Source of the DNA: Haloactinomyces albus
GTDB taxonomy: Bacteria; Actinomycetota; Actinomycetes; Mycobacteriales; Pseudonocardiaceae
Direction: 5' to 3'
NCBI RefSeq assembly: GCF_031458135.1
Contig: NZ_JAVDXW010000001.1
Location: 3,286,001-3,350,000 of the forward strand
Length of the DNA stretch: 64,000 nucleotides
Position numbers and translations under genes: made by a program. Of the stretch, positions 1 through 8,204 are shown piece after piece; the first letter of the stretch is position 1; each line of letters opens with the position of its first letter. The notes beneath the pieces are model-generated. The model was not told where the DNA came from and ran no database searches. It saw only the letters and a list, made by a program, of their open reading frames with translations.

Positions 1-2
1 AG

Positions 3-257
3 ATCGACCGCCGATTCATCTCCGGGGTGGAAGACGACTCCGCCGACCTCGCGATCACGCGGGCCGCGGTGGACATCGGGCGAGCCATGGGGCGCACCTG
101 CGTGGCCGAGGGCGTGGAGACCGCCAGCCAGTTCCGGATACTCGGCGAGCTCGGGATGGATACCTACCAGGGTTTCCTGTTCTCTCGGCCGGTTCCGGCA
201 GCGGAGTTCCGCGACCTGCTGGACAGTAGCCCGTTGCCCGTGCCCGACGAGCGGTGA
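3..257 (+). CDS. EAL-domain protein, C-terminal fragment
   Basis: The reading frame is already open at the left edge, so only the last 84 residues are visible. They match the end of an EAL domain, the cyclic-di-GMP phosphodiesterase fold: IDRRFI (the KIDRSFI block), VAEGVET (the loop-6 glutamate region) and a QGFLFSRPVP end. The domain degrades c-di-GMP in the cytoplasm, often behind GGDEF or PAS modules. Those modules would lie upstream of the window, so it cannot be said whether the catalytic EAL motif itself is intact. The gene is convergent with the broken PAS gene that follows. Confidence 0.85.
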   Translation: MDRRFISGVEDDSADLAITRAAVDIGRAMGRTCVAEGVETASQFRILGELGMDTYQGFLFSRPVPAAEFRDLLDSSPLPVPDER

Positions 258-680
258 GTGAACCGGTCACAACAGCTGGTGCCGGTGAGCTCGTGCGGTA
301 CCTTCGACACCCGCATGACGTCGATGGCCGGATCCCACTCCCAGGTGCCGATCCGGGCGGCCCATGCGACCTCGCCGAGGACGGTCGGTCCGAGGGCACC
401 ATAGATCCGAGACGTCGAGCAGCACCGTGACGCGCAGCCGCTCGTCCGCCTCGTGCAGCCAGCTCACCGTACGCACCAGGGAACTTCCGGTCCCCCGCAG
501 TGCGGTGAAGTCGAGCCTTCCCGCACTGCCAGGTCCATCAGCGTCTGCCCGAGCAACGCAGCAGACGAGGCTCCCTCCCACCAACCGAGCAGCCCGTTCG
601 GTCGTACGGATCACCCTGCCGTCCGGAATGCTGAGCAGCGCAGGAGCATCCGGCAGCGGAAGGAGCCGCACCCTCTCCAC
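258..680 (-). pseudogene. PAS-domain protein relic with a frameshift
   Basis: A GTG-started frame on the minus strand gives a PAS-like stretch (DAPALLSIPDGRVIRTTERA ... ERLRVTVLLDVSD) and then becomes arginine-rich nonsense. Shifting one base just after DVSD (near position 402) restores a second PAS-like block containing RIGTWEWDPAID, the typical start of a PAS_3 domain. The two blocks together look like one tandem-PAS sensor broken by a frameshift and cut short before any output domain. It may be a true relic or a sequencing error. The adjacent convergent EAL gene belongs to the same signalling world, but no functional link can be shown. Confidence 0.5.
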
Positions 681-927
681 TCAGCCGGAGAGCTCACCAC
701 CCTCGACGGAGCCGACCGCATCCGAGCCCTTGTGCTCCGAGGTCACCGGTATCCCTTCCGGCGCGGCAAATCGCGAGAATTATTCACATATTCTCCGTCC
801 CCGCATCCCCTACCGCGACAGTACCGGCTTTTGCCCACCAAGATGTGCAAACAGTTTCCGCGTGGGTACACCGGATGACGGCAGAGGAGTAACTCGGCGC
901 GCTTGCGACGCGCAGGAGGAGATACCC

Positions 928-1440
928 ATGGCTTCACCCGATTCCAGCCCCGCGGCCACGCACCGCCGGATCGTGGCGTCCTATCCGCAGTACCGGCAGG
1001 CCGAACGCGCGGTGGACCACCTCTCGGACAACGGATTCCCGGTCCAGAGCAGCGCCATCGTCGCGCGTGACCTGGAACTGGTCGAGCAGGTCACCGGCCG
1101 GTACAACTACCTGTCCGCGGCAGGCAACGGTGCGGCAGGAGGCGCGGTCACCGGGGCACTGATCGGTTGGGTGTTCGGCTTGTTCACCTGGGTGGCGCCG
1201 TTGATATCCGGGCTGCTCCTGGCGCTCTACGGTGCGATCCTCGGTGCGATCGTCGGCGCCATCATCGGAATGATCGCCCATGCCATGACCGGCGGTCGAC
1301 GTGACTTCAGCTCCACACCCAACATGCGAGCCGGGTCCTACGACCTGCTCGTCGACAGTGACCATGCCGACGAGGCGACGAACATGCTGAGCGCGGCAGG
1401 AGCGCCCGGTACCGGGCAGAGCACGGCGGGTTCCGAATAG
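928..1440 (+). CDS. general stress protein 17M-like membrane protein
   Basis: 170 residues. The ATG at 928 is preceded by an AGGAGGA ribosome site at a good distance; longer upstream readings in this frame have no such site. The N-terminus (RRIVASYPQYRQAERAVDHLSDNGFP) matches the general stress protein 17M / YflT-like fold. The middle (about residues 70-120) holds a glycine- and alanine-rich hydrophobic hairpin with GALIGWVFGLFTW and GAIVGAIIGMIAHAM, and the tail returns to a short alpha/beta segment (GSYDLLVDSDHADEA). Proteins of this kind are induced by general stress in actinomycetes; the biochemical role is unknown. It is monocistronic, followed by the convergent ABC exporter. Confidence 0.75.
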   Translation: MASPDSSPAATHRRIVASYPQYRQAERAVDHLSDNGFPVQSSAIVARDLELVEQVTGRYNYLSAAGNGAAGGAVTGALIGWVFGLFTWVAPLISGLLLALYGAILGAIVGAIIGMIAHAMTGGRRDFSSTPNMRAGSYDLLVDSDHADEATNMLSAAGAPGTGQSTAGSE

Positions 1441-1467
1441 ACCGAGCCTGCCCGGGCGGCGATCGGC

Positions 1468-2148
1468 TCACGGCACGCTCGGTGTCCTGAGCGTGCCGTC
1501 GACGAGCTCGACGACCTGGTCGGCATGCTGGAGATGGCCGCGATTGTGCGTGACCATCACCGTGGCGATATCGCGGGTGCGAGTGAGGTCGTCGATCAGG
1601 TCGACGACCTCGGTGCCCCGTGCCCGGTCGAGTGCGCTGGTCGGCTCGTCGACCAGCAGCACCGGCGGCTCGTTCATCAGTGCGCGGGCGATGTTCACCC
1701 GCTGGCGCTGGCCCCCGGAAAGCTGGTGCGGGCGCCGGTCGGCCAGCGCTGCCAGCCCCACCGTGTCGAGCAGGCCGCGAGCGCGAGCCCGAGCCGTGCG
1801 CGGGGGATGCCCGGCCATGTGCGCCATCACCTGAAGCTGTTCGCAGGAGGTCAGTGCGGGCAGCAGATTGGGCTGTTGGAAGACGAACCCGATGCTGTCC
1901 CGGCGCAGCGCCGTCCGTGCCGTGCGGGACAGCGCCGTGACCTCCGTGCCGCCCACGGTGACCTGCCCTTCATCGGGGGTGACGAGAGTGGCTGCCACGG
2001 ACAGGAGACTGGACTTGCCGGAGCCGGACGGTCCGATCACGGCGGTGAACCGCCCGGACTCGGCGTGCAGGGTGACGTTGTCGAGCGCGGTCAGACGGGT
2101 TTGGCCGTCGGGATAGGTCAGGGTGATGGTGTCCAGGTGCAGGCTCAT
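1468..2148 (-). CDS. ABC exporter ATP-binding protein (MacB/LolD type)
   Basis: 226 residues. Walker A is GPSGSGKSS at 39-47, followed by a Q-loop (FVFQQPNLLPAL), the LSGGQRQR signature, Walker B VLLVDEPTSALD and the switch histidine in MVTHN. This is the LolD/MacB/FtsE subgroup that works with FtsX-like permeases. The ATG overlaps the TGA of the upstream permease gene by ATGA, so the two are translationally coupled. Divergent from them is a histidine kinase/response regulator pair, an arrangement common for peptide- or antibiotic-resistance exporters sensed by their own two-component system. Substrate cannot be read from the sequence. Confidence 0.9.
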   Translation of the reverse strand: MSLHLDTITLTYPDGQTRLTALDNVTLHAESGRFTAVIGPSGSGKSSLLSVAATLVTPDEGQVTVGGTEVTALSRTARTALRRDSIGFVFQQPNLLPALTSCEQLQVMAHMAGHPPRTARARARGLLDTVGLAALADRRPHQLSGGQRQRVNIARALMNEPPVLLVDEPTSALDRARGTEVVDLIDDLTRTRDIATVMVTHNRGHLQHADQVVELVDGTLRTPSVP

Positions 2149-3242
2149 CGTGCGCTCCCGAGGGCGGTGAGGGGGTCGACGGTGGTGATTCGGCGTACGG
2201 CCAGCGCGGCACCGGCCGCACCGAGCAGGACCATGACGAGGGCGGGCAGAACCGTGGTGGTGAGGTCGAGAACGAAGGGGACGGTTCCGGCCGCGGCGGC
2301 ACCGGCGCCCGCGGCGATGGCCCCGCCCGCTGCCGTTCCTCCCAGCAGCAGGAGCAGTGCCTGGCCGAGCGCGTCCCGTAGCAGGTAGCCCGTCGACGCA
2401 CCGAGTGCCTTGAGCACCGCGATATCGCCACTGCGCTGCACCGTCCACACCGTGAAGAAGGCACCGATGACCAGTGCCGAGATCGCGAACAGAAAGCCAC
2501 GCATGAGCTGCAACGAGCCGTTCTCCGCCGTGTAGGAGCCGATGGCCCGGAGTGATTCCTGTCGAGTGACAGTGCGGGTGCCTGCTGCGGCGTCGGCTGC
2601 GGCCGTGTCGACCTCGCCGGTGAACGACAGCGCGATCACCGTGGCTTGCGCCCCACTGCCTGCGGAACCACTGCCCGTGGTCCGGGGGGCGAGTTGCTGC
2701 CAGTCGCGCAGGGACGTCCAGACGACCGGTGCGTGGCTGTAGGAAGCATCGCCTTCGACTGCGGCGATATCGACCTTCAGCGTTTTGCCCAGGGTGACTC
2801 GGTCGCCGATGCCGACGCCGAGCTCCTCGGCAGCGGTGTGGGACAGCACGGCACTGCCCGGGGCGGGGCGTGTGGCCGGCCCCGGAAATCCGGCCGGATC
2901 CACACCGAATGCCGAGACAGCGGCCGTGGTGTCACCGGCCCGTGCCCGCGTCGTGGCGATGCCCACCGGTGCCGCCGAGGCCACACCGGTGGTTTGTGCC
3001 CACGAGCGCCACTGGTCCCGGTGCACGATCGAGCCCGCGAACGAGGGGTCCTGCCCGTCGGGCGGCTCGGCGAAGGCGATGTGGTCGGCCTGCAATCCCG
3101 TGATCGCCGAGATGTTCTCCCTGCCGAGCCCGGCGGTCAGTCCGGACAGCATCCCCACGAGCACGGTCATCAACACCACGACACTGCCCACGAGGGCGAA
3201 TCTGCCCCGGGCGAATCTCAGGTCCCTCCATGCGACGAACAT
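2145..3242 (-). CDS. FtsX-like ABC transporter permease
   Basis: 365 residues. One N-terminal membrane segment (FALVGSVVVLMTVLVGMLSGL) is followed by a large extracytoplasmic region of about 200 residues, then three C-terminal membrane segments ending in the conserved GAAGAALAVRRITTVDPLTAL. That is the MacB_PCD/FtsX architecture with four helices. It is the first gene of a two-gene operon with the ATPase. The 189 bases upstream separate it from the divergent sensor kinase and should hold both promoters. A glycine/serine/threonine-rich patch around residue 195 in the periplasmic domain looks like a flexible linker. Confidence 0.88.
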   Translation of the reverse strand: MFVAWRDLRFARGRFALVGSVVVLMTVLVGMLSGLTAGLGRENISAITGLQADHIAFAEPPDGQDPSFAGSIVHRDQWRSWAQTTGVASAAPVGIATTRARAGDTTAAVSAFGVDPAGFPGPATRPAPGSAVLSHTAAEELGVGIGDRVTLGKTLKVDIAAVEGDASYSHAPVVWTSLRDWQQLAPRTTGSGSAGSGAQATVIALSFTGEVDTAAADAAAGTRTVTRQESLRAIGSYTAENGSLQLMRGFLFAISALVIGAFFTVWTVQRSGDIAVLKALGASTGYLLRDALGQALLLLLGGTAAGGAIAAGAGAAAAGTVPFVLDLTTTVLPALVMVLLGAAGAALAVRRITTVDPLTALGSAR

Positions 3243-3431
3243 GACGTCGACTGCTCCTCTTCGGTGGTGGCTGCGATCTCCGGCGGTACCGGAGTGCCTC
3301 CACCGTCGCCGTCACGGCCCCGCCCCGGCATCGCACGCGGGATCGCCGCAGGCTCCTTCGCGGGATGGACGCCGAATCAACCCTTCGATCGATGAGCGGC
3401 GATATCACCGGGACTACGCTGGTGCACCGGT

Positions 3432-4697
3432 ATGGATCCGGCCAAGTTCGCCCCGGCGCTGCGCGTGCTCACAGCGTGCCTGCATCTGCTCGTCGCCTGC
3501 CTGCTCATGCTGGCCGCCCTCCGGGCGGTGCTCGATACCTCGCCGTATGTGACCGGGATCGTGGCCGCCGTGGTCCTCACCGCCGCCGTGTACACGGGTG
3601 GTGCGGTGCTGAGCACATTTCGGCATTCGACGCTCGCCGCTGCGGCGTGGCTGGCTGTGCTCAGCGCCTGCTGGCTGGTGTTGCTGGCGCTGGCCGCCGA
3701 CGGTGCCTGGCTGGCCTTTCCCCTGTTCTTCCTGCAACTGCACCTGCTGCCACGGCGTATCCGGATGGTGGTGGTGGCCGCGACCACGTTGGCCACGATC
3801 CTCGGGTTCGCCTGGCATCAGCACACTCTGACGGTCGGCACCGTGGTGGGACCGGCCCTCGGGGCGGCGGTGGCCGTGGCCACGGTCCTCGGGTACGAGG
3901 CGCTGCACCGGGAGAGTGAGCAGCGCCGCAGCCTCATCGAGGACTTGGTGGCCACTCGTGCGGAGCTGGCTGCCGCGGAACGCCATGCGGGTACGCTCGG
4001 GGAGCGTGAACGGCTCGCCCGCGAGATTCATGACACGCTTGCGCAGGGCTTGTCCAGCATCGTGCTGCTGCTGCGCGCCGCGGACCGAGCCATGCCTCGG
4101 GATGCCGCGGTCGCTGCGGCTCGGGAGCACATCGACCGCGCCACGACCACGGCCGGTGCCAATCTCGCGGAGGCGCGTCGTTTCGTTCGCGCGCTCACCC
4201 AGCCCGACCTCGAACACGGCTCGCTGGCCGCGGCGCTGCACCGGCTGTGCGAGAGCGGTTCCTCCGGGGCGACCATGACGTTCCGCCGCACCGGAACTCC
4301 GGTCGAGTTGCCGACTCCGGTGGAGGTGGCGCTCCTGCGCATCGCGCAGTCGGCGGTGAGCAACGTCGAGCGGCATGCCGTCGCCGACCGGGTGGAGGTG
4401 ACGCTGAGCTACTTCGATGGCGCGGTCGCGGTCGATGTCGTCGACGACGGTCGGGGATTCGAGCCCGACCGTGCTCTCTCCGACGGGACCGCGTCCGACC
4501 GCGCCGTATCCGGCAGCGCCGTATCCGGCAGTGTCGAGGCCGCTGGTGCCGCGTCCGAAGGCGGATTCGGCGTGTCGGCGATGCGTACTCGCGCCGCGGA
4601 ACTGGGCGGCACGATGTCGGTGGAGAGTGCCCCGGGGAAGGGGTGCGCGGTGGCGGTGACGTTTCCCCTCGAACGGGAATGCCGGGGGGACTCGTGA
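3432..4697 (+). CDS. sensor histidine kinase, NarL/DesK-type
   Basis: 421 residues. About five membrane helices fill residues 10-155, with no large extracellular loop, so it probably senses within or at the membrane. The dimerisation/phosphorylation helix carries ERERLAREIHDTLAQGL with the phosphoacceptor His200 (HisKA_3). The ATPase domain follows with an N box (SNVERHA), G1 box (VDDGRGF) and G2 (GGFGVSAMRTRA). Between G1 and G2 sits an insert of degenerate repeats (ASDRAVSGSAVSGS). The gene overlaps the next by GTGA and is divergent from the ABC exporter, which is the likely regulatory target. Confidence 0.92.
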   Translation: MDPAKFAPALRVLTACLHLLVACLLMLAALRAVLDTSPYVTGIVAAVVLTAAVYTGGAVLSTFRHSTLAAAAWLAVLSACWLVLLALAADGAWLAFPLFFLQLHLLPRRIRMVVVAATTLATILGFAWHQHTLTVGTVVGPALGAAVAVATVLGYEALHRESEQRRSLIEDLVATRAELAAAERHAGTLGERERLAREIHDTLAQGLSSIVLLLRAADRAMPRDAAVAAAREHIDRATTTAGANLAEARRFVRALTQPDLEHGSLAAALHRLCESGSSGATMTFRRTGTPVELPTPVEVALLRIAQSAVSNVERHAVADRVEVTLSYFDGAVAVDVVDDGRGFEPDRALSDGTASDRAVSGSAVSGSVEAAGAASEGGFGVSAMRTRAAELGGTMSVESAPGKGCAVAVTFPLERECRGDS

Positions 4698-5329
4698 CGG
4701 AACCGATCCGCTTGCTGCTGGCCGATGACCACCCGGTGGTCCGTGCGGGGCTGCGCGCGGTGCTGGAGGTCGAAACCGACCTGCGGGTGGTGGCCGAAGC
4801 CTCCACAGCGGACGAGGCCGTCGAGCTCGCAGCGGGCGGGGGAGTGGACGTGGTGCTGATGGATCTGCAGTTCGGTAGCGCCTCCTCCGGAGTTCGGGCC
4901 ACTACGGCGATCACGGAGCGGCCGGAGGCCCCGCACGTGCTGATCCTGACCAACTACGACACCGAGGCCGACATCCTGGCCGCCATCGAAGCCGGGGCGA
5001 TCGGCTACCTGCTCAAGGACGCACCGCCGGACGAGCTGGCGGCGGGGGTGCGGGCCGCCGCGGGCGGTCAGACCGCACTGGCGCGCCGGGTCGCCACCCG
5101 ATTGACGAACAGGATGCGGTCGACGGGCACCGAACTCAGCTCTCGTGAGGTCGAGGTGCTGCAACTCGTCGCAGCCGGTTTGTCCAATGCGGACATCAGT
5201 AGGCGGCTGTTTCTGAGTCGGGCCACGGTGAAGACGCACCTGGTGCACATCTACACCAAACTGGAGGTGGATTCGCGTACGGCGGCGGTGGCAGCGGCGA
5301 GTGAGCAGGGCATCATCCGGAGCTGGTGA
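4694..5329 (+). CDS. response regulator, NarL/LuxR type
   Basis: 211 residues from the GTG that overlaps the kinase stop codon (GTGA). An in-frame ATG 15 bases earlier is a possible alternative start. The receiver domain shows the acidic pair D11/D12 and the phosphoacceptor D57 in VLMDLQFG, plus the switch Thr and the Lys in YLLKDA. A LuxR-type helix-turn-helix follows (LSSREVEVLQLVAAGLSNAD ... SRATVKTHLVHIYTKLEV). It is the partner of the upstream kinase and probably controls the divergent ABC exporter. Confidence 0.93.
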   Translation: MTEPIRLLLADDHPVVRAGLRAVLEVETDLRVVAEASTADEAVELAAGGGVDVVLMDLQFGSASSGVRATTAITERPEAPHVLILTNYDTEADILAAIEAGAIGYLLKDAPPDELAAGVRAAAGGQTALARRVATRLTNRMRSTGTELSSREVEVLQLVAAGLSNADISRRLFLSRATVKTHLVHIYTKLEVDSRTAAVAAASEQGIIRSW

Positions 5330-5425
5330 GCATGCGCAAGCCGGGTTTGCCGGGGAGTGGACGATGTCGGCCGGGCCGCCGCGGAAAGCGGAGAGCCCGG
5401 CCGACGTGTGCGCGGGGACGGCGTG

Positions 5426-5911
5426 TCAGCGCGGCCGCGGTACCTCCGTGCTGGGGCCTGCGGTCGTCGCCAGCGCACTGGCGACCGTGGGAGCACGGAC
5501 GAAGCGCTCGGTGACCTCCATCAACTCCAGGAGCCGATCCACCACGCGGTTTCCGGTGACCAGTACCAGCGCGATCCCGCGGCGCTGGGCACGCCAGCCC
5601 GCTTCCAGCAGGGCGACCACCCCGGCGGTGGTCAAAAACGACACGGCGGAGAAGTCCACCACCATCCTGTCGGCCGTTGTGTCGATCCGGCGGCGGAGCA
5701 CGTCGGCGAATTCGTCGGCACCGGCGGTGTCCAGGGCGCCGCCGGCCGCGATCACCTGGGAACCGCTGTCGGACTGATGCACCCGCAGCCGCAGGGGGCG
5801 GTCGAGAGGCGGGTGAGACAACGGCAACGCCGGGGGCGGTCCCTGGTCGGGGATCTCCGTGGCGGCGATGTTCGACGCGTCGGCCGACATGGAATCTGAA
5901 ACAGTTGCCAT
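5426..5911 (-). CDS. STAS-domain protein (anti-anti-sigma type)
   Basis: 161 residues: a proline-rich N-terminal extension of about 40 residues, then a STAS domain (RLRVHQSDSGSQVIAAGGALDTAGA ... VVDFSAVSFLTTAGVVALLE). In SpoIIAA/RsbV proteins the conserved DSSG carries the serine that a partner anti-sigma kinase phosphorylates. Here the motif reads TTAG, so the usual phosphoserine position is alanine and the preceding residue is threonine. It stands alone, with no anti-sigma or phosphatase gene beside it. It could be a permanently active antagonist or a STAS protein with another role. Confidence 0.8.
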   Translation of the reverse strand: MATVSDSMSADASNIAATEIPDQGPPPALPLSHPPLDRPLRLRVHQSDSGSQVIAAGGALDTAGADEFADVLRRRIDTTADRMVVDFSAVSFLTTAGVVALLEAGWRAQRRGIALVLVTGNRVVDRLLELMEVTERFVRAPTVASALATTAGPSTEVPRPR

Positions 5912-6252
5912 AAGGACTCGCTCCGTTGCAAGGATAAGGACATTCGGTCCTCTCGGAGATCGAATGTCTCAGGTCCGGATCCGCACGGTCGGTCCTCCGT
6001 GCGGACAGGGGTGGGTTTCTCGAACCCACAGCTTCACGATAGCCCTCGAAGAGTTTCTGACCAGGAGAAACAACCCGTAGTCTCACTCACAACACATATG
6101 GTGAGAGGACACCGAGATCAGCGCGTCGCTCTTGCGCTCGGTGGGGCGACAGTGCCCGTTTTCGTGCACGTGGGGTGACCGATCGGGAAGCCTCTCGAGG
6201 AAAAACCCGAGAGGAATTTACGGATGGCGAGTACTCCTTACATCGGCTTTCC
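5912..6252. other. 341-base gap upstream of the STAS gene
   Basis: No supported gene. The stretch must hold the promoter of the minus-strand STAS gene and the end of the minus-strand aldo/keto reductase. Several repeated GGTCCGGATCCGCACGGTCG/CGGTCCTCCGTGCGGAC segments give a weak hairpin near 5975-6005. No clear sigma-B-type promoter could be placed. Confidence 0.4.
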
Positions 6253-7245
6253 CTAGATGTGGACGGTCTGCATCCCCCGCTCGTCATAGCGCTGCCCGGA
6301 GGCGACCCCACGGGGCGCGAGCTCCTCGATCGCGTCGAGGTCGGTCTGCGTGAGGATGACGTCCATGGCGGCGACGTTCTCGTCGAGGTACGTGCGCCGT
6401 TTGGTGCCGGGGATGGCCACGATGTCGTCGCCCTGGGCGAGCACCCACGCGAGCGCGAGCTGCGAGGCCGTCGCGCCCTTGCCCTCGGCGAGCTCGTGGA
6501 CCCGGTCGACCACGGCCAGGTTGCGATCGAAGTTCTCGCCCTGGAACCTCGGGGCGCCACGACGCCAATCGTCGGACGGGAGGTCGTCGATGCTGCGGAT
6601 CGTGCCGGACAGGAAGCCGCGTCCCAAGGGGGAGTAGGCGACGAACCCGATGCCGAGCTCCCGGCAGGTCGCCAGTACTCCGTTGTCCTCGGGCTCACGG
6701 CTGAACAGCGAGTACTCCGTCTGCACCGCCGTCACCGGGTGGGTGGCGTGCGCCGCGCGGATCGACTCCGGTGACGCCTCGGAGATACCCAGGTAGCGGA
6801 CCTTGCCCGCCTGGACCAGCTCGGACATCGCGCCCCAGGTCTCGGCGACGGGAACGTCCGGATCGACGCGGTGCTGGTAGTAGAGATCGATGTGGTCGGT
6901 GCCGAGCCGCTGCAGCGAGCCGTCGATGGACCGGCGGACGTACTCGGGACGGCCGTTGACCCTTCCGGCGAGGTTGCCCTCGCTGTCGACCTCGTTGCCG
7001 AACTTCGTCGCCAGGACCACTTCGTCGCGGCGCCCTGCCAGTGCCTGTCCCACGAGACGCTCGTTGGTCCACGGCCCGTACATGTCGGCCGTGTCCAGGA
7101 AGGTCACGCCGTGGTCGAGCGCACGCAGGATCGTGGCCTTCGACTCCTGGTCGTCCTGACCGGAGTAGGCGAAGCTCATGCCCATGCAGCCGAGGCCCTG
7201 CGCGGTCACGGTCAGGCCCTGACTGCCCAAACTGCGCTGTTGCAT
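6253..7245 (-). CDS. aldo/keto reductase
   Basis: 330 residues from an ATG preceded by ACGGAGAA. It is an NADPH-dependent aldo/keto reductase of the single-domain TIM-barrel type. The catalytic tetrad is visible: Asp and Tyr in [14 protein letters not shown], Lys in VVLATKFG and His in [10 protein letters not shown]. The cofactor end is [14 protein letters not shown]. It resembles the YakC/AKR13-like group, which reduces small carbonyls and quinones; the true substrate is unknown. A 14-bp inverted repeat lies about 60 bases upstream of the start and probably controls it. No operon partner is seen. Confidence 0.92.
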   Translation of the reverse strand: MQQRSLGSQGLTVTAQGLGCMGMSFAYSGQDDQESKATILRALDHGVTFLDTADMYGPWTNERLVGQALAGRRDEVVLATKFGNEVDSEGNLAGRVNGRPEYVRRSIDGSLQRLGTDHIDLYYQHRVDPDVPVAETWGAMSELVQAGKVRYLGISEASPESIRAAHATHPVTAVQTEYSLFSREPEDNGVLATCRELGIGFVAYSPLGRGFLSGTIRSIDDLPSDDWRRGAPRFQGENFDRNLAVVDRVHELAEGKGATASQLALAWVLAQGDDIVAIPGTKRRTYLDENVAAMDVILTQTDLDAIEELAPRGVASGQRYDERGMQTVHI

Positions 7246-7302
7246 CCGTGTTTTCTCCGTTTTGTCGTGTGGTGTGGTGCGAAGAGATCCCTTCGTACCT
7301 GT

Positions 7303-7334
7303 GAGGTTCCGGCAGTAGGAACTGTCGGAACCTC
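7303..7334. promoter_or_regulatory. inverted repeat upstream of the aldo/keto reductase
   Basis: Two 14-base arms, GAGGTTCCGGCAGT and ACTGTCGGAACCTC, pair with a single mismatch around the loop AGGA. The element lies 58-89 bases upstream of the reductase start, where a repressor or MerR/AraC-type activator would bind. It could alternatively fold as an RNA hairpin. Confidence 0.5.
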
Positions 7335-7359
7335 TGTGTACCCATGATCGCCTGTATCG

Positions 7360-7743
7360 ATGCCGTACCGCACGAACCGGGGTGATACGGCAGGTGAATT
7401 CGGCTTCCCGCACCACGTTCGGGTCGATGATGACGGCGGACTGCCTCGATCCGGCTGGGCGATGTGTGAAGCAGCGCGGGCACTGTCCACGCAGCGGTTC
7501 GGTCGCCTGATCGGCACCGCCACCGAACAGACCACGGGGGCGATCACCGATCAGCTCGCACTGTGGCTGGAGTGCTATCGCCGGCTGCTGGCGGACGATG
7601 CCACCAGCATGACGGGCAGCAGCGTCGATGCGGAAGCCGGTTTCCGCCGCTGGGCTCTGTGCGTGTCCGGGCCCTGGAACAAGGCCGAGCTGTCGTCTCG
7701 GAAGAGCAATCCAAGCCGCTGTGACCTCGCCCCTGGGAGGTGA
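7360..7743 (+). pseudogene. MazF/PemK-type toxin relic (C-terminal half)
   Basis: Part of this frame, about 7410-7560, reads [22 protein letters not shown], then QRFGRLIG and [10 protein letters not shown]. That is the order of features in the C-terminal half of MazF/PemK mRNA interferases: the DGLP(R/K)xSW segment, the C(E/D)QVRALS strand, the RLGRxIG turn and the final helix. The N-terminal half, with the RGE(V/I)W start and the PVLVVS strand, is not found upstream in any frame, and the tail after residue 68 has no family resemblance. No antitoxin gene is adjacent. I read it as a decayed toxin gene, though the similarity is judged by eye. Confidence 0.45.
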
Positions 7744-7847
7744 AGTCAAGAAAATCGGTCGTTCATCACGTGTGTCGCTTGTCACGATGGTGGATCGAGG
7801 GCAGAGTCAAGGGGACCGACACGACCAGGCACAGAAGAGGTGTTGGT

Positions 7848-8177
7848 ATGTCCTCGACGACTGAGATGGGGGACGTTCTGCGTGCGCTCGCGCAACTGCG
7901 TACCGGAGTCGACGGCCTGCACGCCCGCTACGGCGACGTTCCCATGGTGCGCCGTATCGACAACGATCTGGAACGACTGGAGATCGATGTCTCCGAGCTG
8001 TCCACCGCCGCGCCCGCACCGCCACCTCAGCGAAGCGCACGGCATTCCACACGGGCGAGCTCGGGGAAAGCGGAGCAGCAGGATGTGGTCGAGGTGCCCG
8101 ACACGCCGTACGACCCCTCCCTGTGGCGCGACGTCGACGACGAAGGAGTGGGCGGCAGACAACCACACGATCGCTGA
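7848..8177 (+). CDS. small hypothetical protein leading the sdh operon
   Basis: 109 residues from an ATG with AGAAGAGG upstream. The first 45 residues look helical (MGDVLRALAQLRTGVDGLHARYGDVPMVRRIDNDLERLEIDVSEL) and could form a coiled coil. The rest is proline-, serine- and acid-rich and probably disordered, ending in PYDPSLWRDVDDEG. No signal peptide or membrane helix is present. It lies 27 bases before the succinate dehydrogenase membrane subunit and is probably co-transcribed, so it may be an accessory or assembly factor. I do not recognise a family. Confidence 0.6.
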   Translation: MSSTTEMGDVLRALAQLRTGVDGLHARYGDVPMVRRIDNDLERLEIDVSELSTAAPAPPPQRSARHSTRASSGKAEQQDVVEVPDTPYDPSLWRDVDDEGVGGRQPHDR

Positions 8178-8204
8178 TACGTCCGAACGACAACGAGGTC
8201 TGTG

